Positions 1-7,148 of a DNA stretch of 7,194 nucleotides are shown piece after piece (positions within the stretch are counted from its first letter, which is position 1; the number at the start of each line of letters is the position of its first letter). The DNA is from Paludibacteraceae bacterium. GTDB taxonomy: Bacteria; Bacteroidota; Bacteroidia; Bacteroidales; Paludibacteraceae. The position numbers and the translations under genes were made by a program. Location: NCBI GenBank assembly GCA_017965125.1, contig JAGCQO010000175.1, positions 1-7,194 on the forward strand, read 5' to 3'. A model generated the notes under the pieces. The model worked only from the letters and a program-made list of their open reading frames with translations. It did no database searches and was not told the origin of the DNA.

Positions 1-960
1 CACAGTGTCATAGCCTTCCTCCTGTAGCTTGTAGGCGGCAATCTTGTTCATCAGTCCGATGCCTCTGCCCTCCTGATTCAGATAAACAATCACGCCCTTG
101 CCTTCCTTGTCTATCTTCTCCATGGCTCTGTGCAGCTGCTCGCCGCAATCGCATCTCTTAGAACCGAAGATGTCGCCCGTCATGCACGACGAATGCACTC
201 TGACAAGAACGGGCTCCTCCTTGCTCCATTCGCCCTTGATGATGGCTATATGCTCCAATCCGTTTGATTTCTGACGGAACGGAATGAGGTTGAAGTCGCC
301 GTACTCTGTAGGCAAATGCACCTCCTCGCCCCTTTCTATCAGCGACTCCTGCTCGAGTCTGTAGGCTATAAGGTCCTTAATGGTTATTATCTTGATGCCG
401 AATTTCTTAGAAATCTCCATGAGCTGAGGCAGTCGCGCCATCGTGCCGTCCTCGTTCATAATCTCCATGAGAGCGGCAGCAGGATAAAGCCCGGCAAGTC
501 TCGCCAAATCGACGCCAGCCTCTGTGTGGCCAGCACGACGAAGCACGCCCTTTTCCTGGGCATACAGCGGATTTATGTGTCCTGGACGACCGAATGTTTG
601 CGGAGTCGATTTAGGGTCGCAAAGGGCCTTGATTGTAGCCGCTCTGTCCTCGGCTGAAACGCCAGTCGAACAACCCTCCAGCTTGTCGATAGTGACTGTG
701 AAAGGAGTGCCGAGCATAGACGTGTTCTCTTGCACCATGTAAGGAAGCTCAAGTTCCTTGCAACGCTCCAGAGTTATAGGGGCGCAGAGAAGACCTCTTG
801 CGTTCTTGAGCATGAAATTGACCTTCTCGGGCGTGATTTTCTCGGCTGCGACAATGAAGTCGCCCTCGTTCTCACGATCCTCGTCATCAACAACGATCAG
901 GAACTTGCCTTCCGCGAAGTCCTTTATCGCATCTTCTATTGAATCTAATTTATATCCCAT
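1..960 (-). CDS. ribBA: RibBA, bifunctional DHBP synthase / GTP cyclohydrolase II (partial, C-terminus outside window)
   Basis: Riboflavin biosynthesis, cytoplasmic. The N-terminal half converts ribulose 5-phosphate to 3,4-dihydroxy-2-butanone 4-phosphate plus formate; the C-terminal half opens GTP to the diaminopyrimidine precursor. I translated the whole stretch: 320 uninterrupted codons from the ATG at 960 to the window edge. RibB motifs: [10 protein letters not shown] (residues 25-34, acidic metal/active-site loop), [13 protein letters not shown] (98-110), GRPGHINPL (124-132) and [17 protein letters not shown] (141-157). The RibA half starts near residue 220. It has Cys259, Cys270 and Cys272 in the zinc-site spacing of GTP cyclohydrolase II ([10 protein letters not shown], then CDCGEQL) and QEGRGIGL (296-303). 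RibBA proteins are usually about 400 residues, so roughly 80 residues, including late catalytic positions, lie outside. The start follows the permease stop by 13 bp, which suggests one transcript. The A/T-rich upstream has no Shine-Dalgarno site and no room for an FMN riboswitch. Confidence 0.97.
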   Translation of the reverse strand, partial: MGYKLDSIEDAIKDFAEGKFLIVVDDEDRENEGDFIVAAEKITPEKVNFMLKNARGLLCAPITLERCKELELPYMVQENTSMLGTPFTVTIDKLEGCSTGVSAEDRAATIKALCDPKSTPQTFGRPGHINPLYAQEKGVLRRAGHTEAGVDLARLAGLYPAAALMEIMNEDGTMARLPQLMEISKKFGIKIITIKDLIAYRLEQESLIERGEEVHLPTEYGDFNLIPFRQKSNGLEHIAIIKGEWSKEEPVLVRVHSSCMTGDIFGSKRCDCGEQLHRAMEKIDKEGKGVIVYLNQEGRGIGLMNKIAAYKLQEEGYDTV

Positions 961-973
961 TATAATTGTTTTT

Positions 974-2479
974 TTATGTTTTCTCTTGTGTCTCCACCGC
1001 CTTGCCAGCCTTGGCCTCCGCCCTTTTGCTCTTGATTTTGTTGACAAAACCCTTCACCTTGCCCCAGAAGATAGCATAAGCCTCACTGTTGAACACCGGC
1101 GAATCCTTTGCCGCCTTGTATGTGAACAAAAGTCCCAACGGCAGCAGACAGAACGACGACAGCCATATGCCCGGCGCAACCTCCCAAACGTCCTCACGCG
1201 CCAGTTTGAAGCCGGAGTTGTCTATCAAGTAATAAACGATGAACAAAACCACCGAAATGACCACCGGCACGCCGAGTCCGCCCTTTCTGATGATGGCTCC
1301 GAGCGGAGCGCCGATGAAGAAGAATATCAGGCACGCGAACGAAAGCGTGAACTTCCTGTGCCACTCTATGCCGTGGCGTATGACGATGTAATTCAGCGAC
1401 GAGACATAAGCCTTCATGTTGGTTATCTCGCTGAAAACAATTCTCGCTCTGTTGGCTGCTATTTCCCTCGCCTCCTTCAGCTTCGCGGCGTCAAGGCTCG
1501 AAATCAGCTGCTTGTGATCTCTCTCGCCCAAGCCTTTGATATATCTTCGGCCGGACTCTCTGCCGAGGAAATGCGAATTCTTGAAGCTGACGGAATACTC
1601 CTGCAAAGTCTGGTCTATCTGCACATTGACGGAATCGATCGTCTCCTGCAGTCGCGCAAGGTCTTTGCTGGCGTAGTCGTCGTCCATGACGCTCTCGTCC
1701 ATCTTGGCGAAGTTGGCGTCGAAGTCGATGAGGATTTCCTTCTTGCTGAAGCTCTCTCGGCGGTAAGGCATCGTGTTGTCGGCGCTTGCGCTCAGAACCG
1801 TCTCGTTGGTCTTCTTGAGGTTCTCGAAGGCCTCGCCGCTGTAAAGTATGATTTTCAGATACGTCTTGTCGTCAGCCATCTGCATACGCGCAGAGTCCGC
1901 CACAGTGACACTCGCGTTGGCAAAGCCGTTGCTGAGGTCGTAAATCATCACGTCCTTCAGCAGTTTGTGCTCCTTGTCTCTATTTCTGACGTAGATATTA
2001 TATCCGGTTATTCCAGAATAAAACTCGCCCTGAGGAATCTCTAATTCGGGCGATGTCTGACGCAACGAGAATATCAGCGTCCAGAGTCTTTTCTGGCTTA
2101 AAGGAAGGACGTTGTTTGAAAAGAAAAACGCACCTGCGCAAACGAATCCGATGAACACGAAAAGCGGAGCCATGATGCGGAACAACGAGATGCCGGCGGC
2201 CTTCATGGCGGTCAGCTCCATCTTCTCGCCGAGGTTTCCGAACGTCATCAGTGAGGCAAGCAGGATGGCCAAAGGCAAAGCCAGAGGCACCACCGTCAGC
2301 GACGAATAGAAGAAGAATTCCGCTATGACAGTCCAGTCCAAGCCCTTGCCGATGATGTCATTCACATGTTTCCAAAGAAACTGCATAAGCAGAATGAAAC
2401 TGCTTATGAAAAATGTGGCAGCAAAAAGGGCCACAAATCGCGTGAAGACATAAAAGTCGAGTTTCTTTATGATTCCCAT
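974..2479 (-). CDS. LptF/LptG (YjgP/YjgQ) family permease
   Basis: Inner-membrane permease of the LptF/LptG family. In the well-studied systems these pair with the LptB ATPase to extract lipopolysaccharide from the inner membrane and pass it to the periplasmic Lpt bridge. The 501-residue product has three N-terminal membrane segments (about 14-36, 58-82, 102-120), a periplasmic region (about 121-375) and three C-terminal segments (about 376-395, 403-420, 436-455). The family signature [14 protein letters not shown] lies at 390-403, and [18 protein letters not shown] (81-98) is the usual cytoplasmic loop. I chose the ATG at 2479: the open frame runs up to 2578, but that extension would begin in the secDF terminator T-tract and contains the likely promoter. 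The periplasmic region is larger than in the roughly 360-residue E. coli proteins. A charged stretch at 260-350 may be helical. The tail is Lys/Ala-rich. Whether it plays the LptF or LptG role cannot be told here. Confidence 0.93.
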   Translation of the reverse strand: MGIIKKLDFYVFTRFVALFAATFFISSFILLMQFLWKHVNDIIGKGLDWTVIAEFFFYSSLTVVPLALPLAILLASLMTFGNLGEKMELTAMKAAGISLFRIMAPLFVFIGFVCAGAFFFSNNVLPLSQKRLWTLIFSLRQTSPELEIPQGEFYSGITGYNIYVRNRDKEHKLLKDVMIYDLSNGFANASVTVADSARMQMADDKTYLKIILYSGEAFENLKKTNETVLSASADNTMPYRRESFSKKEILIDFDANFAKMDESVMDDDYASKDLARLQETIDSVNVQIDQTLQEYSVSFKNSHFLGRESGRRYIKGLGERDHKQLISSLDAAKLKEAREIAANRARIVFSEITNMKAYVSSLNYIVIRHGIEWHRKFTLSFACLIFFFIGAPLGAIIRKGGLGVPVVISVVLFIVYYLIDNSGFKLAREDVWEVAPGIWLSSFCLLPLGLLFTYKAAKDSPVFNSEAYAIFWGKVKGFVNKIKSKRAEAKAGKAVETQEKT

Positions 2480-2513
2480 AACTGGGTGAGATATTACACC
2501 AATTTTAAGGGTA

Positions 2514-2521
2514 CAAAGGTA
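2514..2521 (-). promoter_or_regulatory. Likely -7 box of the permease-ribBA promoter
   Basis: Read on the minus strand, this is TACCTTTG, an exact match to the Bacteroidetes -7 element TAnnTTTG. It lies 34 bp before the permease ATG. No convincing TTTG sits at the usual 19-21 bp upstream (the nearest TTG is about 14 bp away), so the -33 element is weak. The position between the secDF terminator and the chosen start fits a promoter for the permease-ribBA pair. Confidence 0.5.
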
Positions 2522-2568
2522 GTCATTTTTATCCGCAATACGCCTACACGAAAAACAGACTAACTGAT

Positions 2569-2603
2569 AAAAAAACAAAAACGGGAATCCGATGGACTCC
2601 CGT
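2569..2603 (-). terminator. Intrinsic terminator of secDF
   Basis: On the minus strand, ACGGGAGTCC and GGATTCCCGT form a 10-bp stem with one G-U pair and a 3-nt ATC loop. TTTTTGTTTTTTT follows directly. It begins 26 bp after the secDF stop codon and separates secDF from the permease-ribBA unit. Confidence 0.93.
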
Positions 2604-2629
2604 TCTTATTTTCGAAGATTCAGCTAATC

Positions 2630-5600
2630 TTACTTCTTTGCCACCTTCTTGTCCTTCTTCTTCAGGATTGAGCATGCAACTGGAGAAGCGATGAACAATG
2701 ATGAGTATGTACCTGCGAAGATACCGATCAAGAGGGCGAATACGAAACCTCTGATGCTTTCACCACCGAAGATGAATATTGCAACCAACACAATCAAAGT
2801 TGTGAAAGAGGTGTTGAACGTACGTCCCAGAGTTGAGTTCAAAGCGTCGTTGAATACTGACGCAGTCTCGCGGTTTGGATACAACTGTCTGTACTCACGC
2901 ACACGGTCGAAGATGACCACGGTGTCGTTTATAGAGTAACCGATGATTGTAAGGATAGCCGCGATGAACGCCTGGTCGATCTCCATTGAGAATGGCATTA
3001 CTGAGTACAGCAATGAGTAGCATCCCAGAATCACGAGCGAGTCGTGAACGAGGGCAAGCACACCACCTGCAGAGAACGCGATGTTTCTGAATCGGAGCAG
3101 GATGTACAATGCTATAGCAAGGAGCGACAATGTGATAGCCACAACTGCAGAAGCCTTGATGTCGTCAGCCACAGTCGGACCTACCTTCTGAGAGCTCAGG
3201 ATGTACTCGTTAGCGAACTGCTCCTGAGTTGTGCCCTGCTTGAGGTAAGGCTTCAGACCGTTGTAGAGACGAGACTCGATTTCGCCGTCAACGCTCTGGC
3301 TCTGGTCGTCGATCTTGAAGTTTGTTGAGATTCTAACACGAGAGTCGCTGTTGTCAACCTCGCTGCTCTTGATTGTGATAACTGAAGGCGCATCGCCGTC
3401 GAATGAAACAGCCAAAGCGCTCTTGATTTCCTCTGTAGAGACAGCCTTGTCGAACTTAACGACATAGTTTCTACCTCCTGAGAAGTCGATACCCTGGTTC
3501 AAACCTCTTACGAACAACGAAACAACACCGACAAGCAAGATTACACCTGAGATGATGTAAGCGTACTTTCTGAGCTCCATGAACTTAACCTTAGTGTTCT
3601 GGAACCAAGACTTAGTGATGTTTGTGCAGAACTTAACGTCGGCGCTGATCTTGTTGCGCTTAATCAAGAATGAGTAAACGACACGGCTCAGCACGAAACC
3701 TGTGAGCAATGATGTGAGGATACCGATAATCAATGTTGTCGCGAATCCCTTGATAGGACCTGTACCGAACAAGAACAACACGATACCAGTTATGATTGTA
3801 GTAAGGTTACCGTCGATGATGGCTGAAGTAGCCTTTGAGTAACCTTCCTCGATTGCGCTATACAATGTCTTGCCGTTTCTGAGCTCCTCACGGATACGGT
3901 CGTAGATGAGCACGTTGGTGTCGATCGCCATACCGAGAGTCAGCACGATACCGGTGATACCAGGCAATGTCAGGACAGCCTTGAACGATGCGAGTACACC
4001 GAAAAGCAAGAACATATTCACGATCAATGCGCCGTCGGCCACGAGACCAGGAACAACGCCGTAGAAGAATACCATGTAGATGAGCACGAGCACGAATGCA
4101 AGCACTGCAGAGATGAGACCGTTCTCGATAGCCTCCTGACCAAGCGATGGACCTACGACATCCTCTTGTACGATAACCGCAGGAGCTGGCATCTTACCAG
4201 ACTTGAGCACGTTAGCCAAGTCCTTTGCCTCCTCCACTGTGAAGTCGCCAGTGATTTCTGAGCGTCCGCCCGAAATCTTGTCGTTCACTCTTGGTGCAGA
4301 ATAAACATATCCATCGAGCACGATTGCGATGCAACGTCCCTTGTTCTCCTCGGTAAGACGAGCCCACTGCTTAGCGCCCTCAGAGTTCATCTGCATGTCA
4401 ACCTTAGCGTATGATGAATACTGACCGAAGTCTGAAGATGCGTCAGAGATAGCGTCGCCCTCGAGTGGAGCCTTGCCGTCGCGGTTCTTGCACTTGATAG
4501 CGTAAAGCTGGAATATCTGACCCTTGTCGTCGATAGCCTTCACACCCCACTTGAGTCTCAAGTCGGAAGGAAGGAGCTGCTTAACCTGCTTTGTCTCGAA
4601 GTAACGGTCGATCTTAGCAGTGTCGCTATAGTGAGCCATACCAACAACGCAACCTGGGTTAGGCTGACCGTTGTTTGACACGTTCACCTGGAGAATGCTG
4701 AACAGAGGGTTCTCCTTCTCAGCCTGAGCTCTCTGAGCCGCAGTGTTCTGAGATGGCTTAGCAGCCTCATTGTCCTTTGCAGCCTCCTGCTTGAGGGCGT
4801 TGAGAAGGCTATCCTTGCCGTTATCTGCGTTTGCAGCCACAGGAGCAGCCACAGCAGAGTCGGCAGCCGCAGAGTCTGCCACGATAGCAGATGCGTTCAT
4901 AGACTTCAGCACCTCGTTTGCCTTTATCAGTGGAGAGATAATCTCAGCCACTTCGTAAGTTTCCCAGAACTCGAGGTTAGCAGAACCCTGGAGCAACTTT
5001 CTTACACGCTCAGGCTCCTTGATGCCAGGAAGCTCCACGAGGATACGTCCTGAGTTCTCGAGTCTCTGTATGTTTGGTTGAACAACGCCGAAACGGTCGA
5101 TACGAGTTCTGAGCACCTGGAATGAGTTAGCCACAGCAGCGTCAACCTGGCTGCGCAAAACCTTCATCACCTCCTCGTTAGTCGAGTAGATAGTCACGCC
5201 GTTGTCCTTGAGTCCGTAACCGAACACAGAAGAAAGCTTAGCGTTAGGGTCGATCTCCTTGAATGCCTGCTCAAAGAGAGTCAGGAAGTCATCCTGGCTT
5301 TCGCTCTGTCTCTTCTTGGCAAGGTCAAGAGCCTTTCTGAAGTTCTCAGAGTTCTCGTCGCCAAGAGACTTAACGATGTCTGGAACAGAAACTTCCAGAA
5401 GCACGTTCATACCACCCTTAAGGTCAAGACCAAGGTTAAGTTCCTTCTCTCTACACTCTTTCAGTGTGTAACCAAGCCAAACCTTCTCAGTAGAAAGCGA
5501 ATCCAAGTAGTTATGATACTTGACCGCATCTCCCTGCGAGATTTCCTCCGCCTTGCTGGTGAAGTGGCTCGTCACAACGCTGAATGACAAGTAAAATGCG

Positions 5601-5653
5601 CATGCGATAAACAAGCAGAACGCAATTACTGTAACAAATCCTTTGTTTAGCAT
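2630..5653 (-). CDS. secDF: SecDF, fused protein translocase subunit
   Basis: Inner-membrane RND-type protein that uses the proton gradient to pull preproteins through SecYEG from the periplasmic side. At 1007 residues it is a natural SecD-SecF fusion of the usual Bacteroidetes size. SecD half: first membrane helix (7-27), GLDLKGGMNVLLEV (75-88), large periplasmic P1 domain with LRTRIDRFGV (181-190), GPSLGQEAIENG (501-512), then helices to about 663 with LTLGMAIDTNVLIYDRIREE (571-590). SecF half: helix about 698-716, GLNQGIDFSGG (717-727), QKVGPTVADDIK (822-833), GYSINDTVVIFDRVRE (905-920) and SFTTL (949-953). Asp578, Asp910 and Arg944 appear to match the proton-path residues Asp340, Asp637 and Arg671 of Thermus SecDF; the 910-944 gap of 34 equals the Thermus gap. 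An Ala-rich, low-complexity stretch (about 251-315) interrupts P1. The C-terminal tail is Lys-rich. The gene appears monocistronic, with its own promoter and terminator. The ATG at 5653 directly precedes the first helix. Confidence 0.98.
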   Translation of the reverse strand: MLNKGFVTVIAFCLFIACAFYLSFSVVTSHFTSKAEEISQGDAVKYHNYLDSLSTEKVWLGYTLKECREKELNLGLDLKGGMNVLLEVSVPDIVKSLGDENSENFRKALDLAKKRQSESQDDFLTLFEQAFKEIDPNAKLSSVFGYGLKDNGVTIYSTNEEVMKVLRSQVDAAVANSFQVLRTRIDRFGVVQPNIQRLENSGRILVELPGIKEPERVRKLLQGSANLEFWETYEVAEIISPLIKANEVLKSMNASAIVADSAAADSAVAAPVAANADNGKDSLLNALKQEAAKDNEAAKPSQNTAAQRAQAEKENPLFSILQVNVSNNGQPNPGCVVGMAHYSDTAKIDRYFETKQVKQLLPSDLRLKWGVKAIDDKGQIFQLYAIKCKNRDGKAPLEGDAISDASSDFGQYSSYAKVDMQMNSEGAKQWARLTEENKGRCIAIVLDGYVYSAPRVNDKISGGRSEITGDFTVEEAKDLANVLKSGKMPAPAVIVQEDVVGPSLGQEAIENGLISAVLAFVLVLIYMVFFYGVVPGLVADGALIVNMFLLFGVLASFKAVLTLPGITGIVLTLGMAIDTNVLIYDRIREELRNGKTLYSAIEEGYSKATSAIIDGNLTTIITGIVLFLFGTGPIKGFATTLIIGILTSLLTGFVLSRVVYSFLIKRNKISADVKFCTNITKSWFQNTKVKFMELRKYAYIISGVILLVGVVSLFVRGLNQGIDFSGGRNYVVKFDKAVSTEEIKSALAVSFDGDAPSVITIKSSEVDNSDSRVRISTNFKIDDQSQSVDGEIESRLYNGLKPYLKQGTTQEQFANEYILSSQKVGPTVADDIKASAVVAITLSLLAIALYILLRFRNIAFSAGGVLALVHDSLVILGCYSLLYSVMPFSMEIDQAFIAAILTIIGYSINDTVVIFDRVREYRQLYPNRETASVFNDALNSTLGRTFNTSFTTLIVLVAIFIFGGESIRGFVFALLIGIFAGTYSSLFIASPVACSILKKKDKKVAKK

Positions 5654-5682
5654 TGTTGTTTTTGTTATTTATTTATGTTTAA

Positions 5683-5793
5683 GTTAATTATCTGTTTGCA
5701 GTGCATTATGACACACTATACGAAACGAACGGCAAATATACTATTTTTTTTGATTTTTTTGCAGGTTAATGCTGTTTGAAGGGTTAATTATCT
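5683..5793. repeat. 11-bp direct repeats flanking the secDF promoter
   Basis: GTTAATTATCT occurs at 5683-5693 and again, identical, at 5783-5793, exactly 100 bp apart. A related partial copy (GTTAATGCTGTTTG) lies at 5765-5778 and resembles the first copy plus its right flank (GTTAATTATCTGTTTG, 5683-5698). The copies bracket the promoter. They could be regulator sites, or chance in A/T-rich DNA. Confidence 0.5.
5733..5764 (-). promoter_or_regulatory. secDF promoter (Bacteroidetes type)
   Basis: Read on the minus strand, the -7 box is TATATTTG (5740-5733), an exact TAnnTTTG match. Exactly 20 bp upstream is CTGC (5764-5761), a poor version of the TTTG -33 box. The spacer is almost entirely A-tract, which may help through DNA shape. 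A transcript starting near 5726 would have a leader of about 70 nt, A/T-rich with no Shine-Dalgarno site, ending in an A-rich stretch just before the ATG. Confidence 0.6.
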
Positions 5794-5856
5794 ACGAATG
5801 CCTCTTCAGACATACATAAATGCAATGGCAGAATCATATAAACCATGCCAGGCGCT

Positions 5857-5964
5857 GTGGTTTCGGCAACGCGTGGTTGATGCACTTCGGTGCTTCGACT
5901 CGGTTGCTGAGCGGAGTCGAAGCACAGCAACCGAGAGCGCAATGACCGGCATTACCGAAAGCAC
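5857..5964. repeat. REP-like palindromic intergenic element
   Basis: This GC-rich island of about 108 bp sits in A/T-rich DNA and is built of overlapping inverted repeats. Hairpin A is 12 bp and perfect: GTGCTTCGACTC (5890-5901) with GAGTCGAAGCAC (5914-5925). Hairpin B is 11 bp and perfect: CTCGGTTGCTG (5899-5909) with CAGCAACCGAG (5925-5935). The two share bases, so only one can form at a time. A small GCAC-TTCG-GTGC hairpin with a stable cUUCGg loop (5882-5893) also competes with A. The outer ends, GTGGTTTCGG (5857-5866) and CCGAAAGCAC (5955-5964), pair with one mismatch. From memory, cores like GCTGAGCGGAGTCGAAGC recur between genes in Bacteroidetes; I could not count copies here. Confidence 0.7.
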
Positions 5965-5982
5965 AAAGGACCGATATAAAAA

Positions 5983-5998
5983 AACATATAAATATGTT
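5983..5998. repeat. 16-bp A/T palindrome
   Basis: AACATAT (5983-5989) and ATATGTT (5992-5998) are perfect inverted copies around a 2-bp AA centre. The site lies about 35 bp upstream of the -33 box of the likely lipoprotein promoter, so an operator is possible. At this base composition chance is also plausible. Confidence 0.4.
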
Positions 5999-6032
5999 AT
6001 GCAGCATGGAAGGCAAAATAGGACGATAAAAA

Positions 6033-6064
6033 TTTGGATTATAAAAAACGAGAAACGACCTTTG
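6033..6064 (+). promoter_or_regulatory. Likely promoter for the lipoprotein leader
   Basis: A perfect TTTG (6033-6036) is followed after exactly 20 bp by GACCTTTG (6057-6064). The second element matches the Bacteroidetes -7 box TAnnTTTG at all fixed positions but the first. It is the best plus-strand match I found in the interval. No usable promoter fits between the terminator hairpin and the lipoprotein start. Transcription would begin near 6070, giving a leader of about 165 nt that includes the hairpin. Confidence 0.5.
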
Positions 6065-6162
6065 AGAAAAGCGAAAAAAAATGAGAATTTATATACAAAA
6101 TATCGCAAAAAATATTAGGGGGGGGTAAAATCAATCATCCACCTCTCTGACAATGAGATATG

Positions 6163-6209
6163 GCCTGTATTTCGGTTACGTTAACACGTCCGGAATACAG
6201 GCTTTTTTT
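6163..6209 (+). terminator. Terminator-like hairpin in the lipoprotein leader (attenuator or small-RNA end)
   Basis: GCCTGTATTTCGG (6163-6175) pairs with CCGGAATACAGGC (6190-6202) as a 13-bp stem with one G-U pair. The 14-nt loop can close further through ACGT/ACGT. Seven T follow directly (6203-6209), so this is a strong plus-strand intrinsic terminator. The minus strand lacks a T-tract on its exit side. It ends 26 bp before the lipoprotein ATG, and the upstream neighbour secDF is on the other strand. What it terminates must therefore be a transcript that starts inside the intergenic interval. Confidence 0.85.
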
Positions 6210-6235
6210 GTTTAACACACTAAATACTTTAAGCC

Positions 6236-7129
6236 ATGAAAAACATTAGAATTTTACTGGCATTGGCCTTGTTTTTCGGCACAATGTCATTCGTCTCTTG
6301 CAGCGACGACGACAAGGACAGCACAAACCCAAGCGGTGCTATCAGCGCATTCTTCCCTGAAGGATACAGCGCAAGCAACGTGGCTGCATGGTATCTCTAC
6401 AGCGAGGTGCAGCAGGACGGCACAAAGAGGGCAAGCGCAGTGTTCCTCTTTAGTGACAACACTATCTTAGTAACTAACCACAAAATCAAATCAGACGGAA
6501 GAGAATACAAGGAAATAGACTTCGTGGGCACGTATGAAATAACAAACGGCAACTATGACAACGGAACTGCTTATGTACCGCAAATGGGAATGAGCGTGAC
6601 GATTCAGAACGGCAAGATGACGCCTAAGGGAGAGGAAACCCTCACAAAGCAGAGCAACGCCAATATTCCCGCAGCTTCAAAGCCTGTTGACGGCGAGATA
6701 ATCAATGGCGGTGGCAACAGCGGAGATGGAGATGGCAATGGAGGAGACAACGGTGGAGCTTACGCCATAACACCAGAAGCCTACCTGCCAAGCGATTACG
6801 CCAACAAGATGATTGAGGCGTGGTATGGATTGACCGAGATAAGAGACACAAAGACAAGGAACCAAGCCATATTCCTTTTCAGCGACGGTACGATGGTGGT
6901 GACCAAGAGCACAGTATATACCAAAGCCGACGGCAGAAATCCAGAGTACAGCATTGAATTTGCTGGCACTTACAGCATCACGAGCGGCGACTACACAAAC
7001 GGAGCTGCATACGTGCCGGAAATGAGCATGACCGTGACAATCACAGATGGTGTGCTTTCTGTACCGGCTATGCAGGAGACATACGAAAAGCGGAACAATT
7101 CTGACGCACCCGCGCCAAAAAAGGTTTAG
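6236..7129 (+). CDS. Two-repeat putative surface lipoprotein of unknown function
   Basis: I do not recognise a named family. The 297-residue product starts with a lipoprotein signal peptide: MKNIR, a hydrophobic core (6-20), then Cys22 in FVSC as the probable acylation site. Ser-Asp-Asp-Asp follows, which resembles the lipoprotein export signal that sends Bacteroides lipoproteins to the cell surface. The mature part is two homologous domains, about 38-148 and 182-292, offset by about 144 residues. Shared landmarks are AAWYLY/EAWYGL, VFLFSDNT/IFLFSDGT, FVGTYEIT/FAGTYSIT, and AYVPQMGMSVTI/AYVPEMSMTVTI. A Gly/Asn/Asp-rich linker (157-174) joins them. The alternating pattern suggests beta-rich, perhaps lipocalin-like, folds; this is inference. 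The ATG at 6236 places the signal peptide correctly. The gene stands alone, with a regulated-looking leader before it and a terminator after it. Confidence 0.9.
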   Translation: MKNIRILLALALFFGTMSFVSCSDDDKDSTNPSGAISAFFPEGYSASNVAAWYLYSEVQQDGTKRASAVFLFSDNTILVTNHKIKSDGREYKEIDFVGTYEITNGNYDNGTAYVPQMGMSVTIQNGKMTPKGEETLTKQSNANIPAASKPVDGEIINGGGNSGDGDGNGGDNGGAYAITPEAYLPSDYANKMIEAWYGLTEIRDTKTRNQAIFLFSDGTMVVTKSTVYTKADGRNPEYSIEFAGTYSITSGDYTNGAAYVPEMSMTVTITDGVLSVPAMQETYEKRNNSDAPAPKKV

Positions 7130-7148
7130 AAGCAGCCATAGTATATAT

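Larger units (their letters stand above)
5654..6235. other. 582-bp divergent intergenic interval between secDF and the lipoprotein gene
   Basis: I see no convincing ordinary protein gene here. It holds the secDF leader and promoter (5654-5764), direct repeats around that promoter, a GC-rich REP-like element (about 5857-5964), and A/T-rich DNA (5966-6117) with a 16-bp palindrome (5983-5998) and a likely plus-strand promoter. A G8 run and a plus-strand terminator hairpin follow just before the lipoprotein start. The two open frames of about 100 codons on either strand cross the repeat and resemble no known protein. Confidence 0.8.

Noticed and set aside
961..973. FMN riboswitch ahead of ribBA
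   Set aside because: Only 13 bp separate ribBA from the upstream gene, and no conserved RFN-like pattern is visible before the permease either.
758..2044. Plus-strand open frame of 428 codons
   Set aside because: It lies antisense to the clear permease and ribBA genes, resembles no protein, and follows from their codon bias.
2480..2578. Longer N-terminus for the permease starting at 2578
   Set aside because: It would start in the secDF terminator T-tract, contains the likely -7 box, and adds Cys-rich sequence not seen before the first membrane helix of this family.
5890..5935. H-type pseudoknot from the A-B-A'-B' repeats
   Set aside because: No spare bases remain between A' and B' to cross a 12-bp stem, so the stems must be alternatives rather than a pseudoknot.
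5806..6108. Minus-strand open frames of 100 and 60 codons in the interval
   Set aside because: They cross the same repeat in other frames. The hydrophobic start is only the complement of A-rich DNA.
5798..6118. Plus-strand open frame of 106 codons in the intergenic interval
   Set aside because: It reads through the palindromic repeat (giving the AERSRST string) and then a Lys-rich A/T stretch, with no protein-like composition or promoter.
6211..6235. Promoter between the leader hairpin and the lipoprotein start
   Set aside because: TACTTTAA (6225-6232) is a poor -7 match, and transcription would begin at or inside the start codon.
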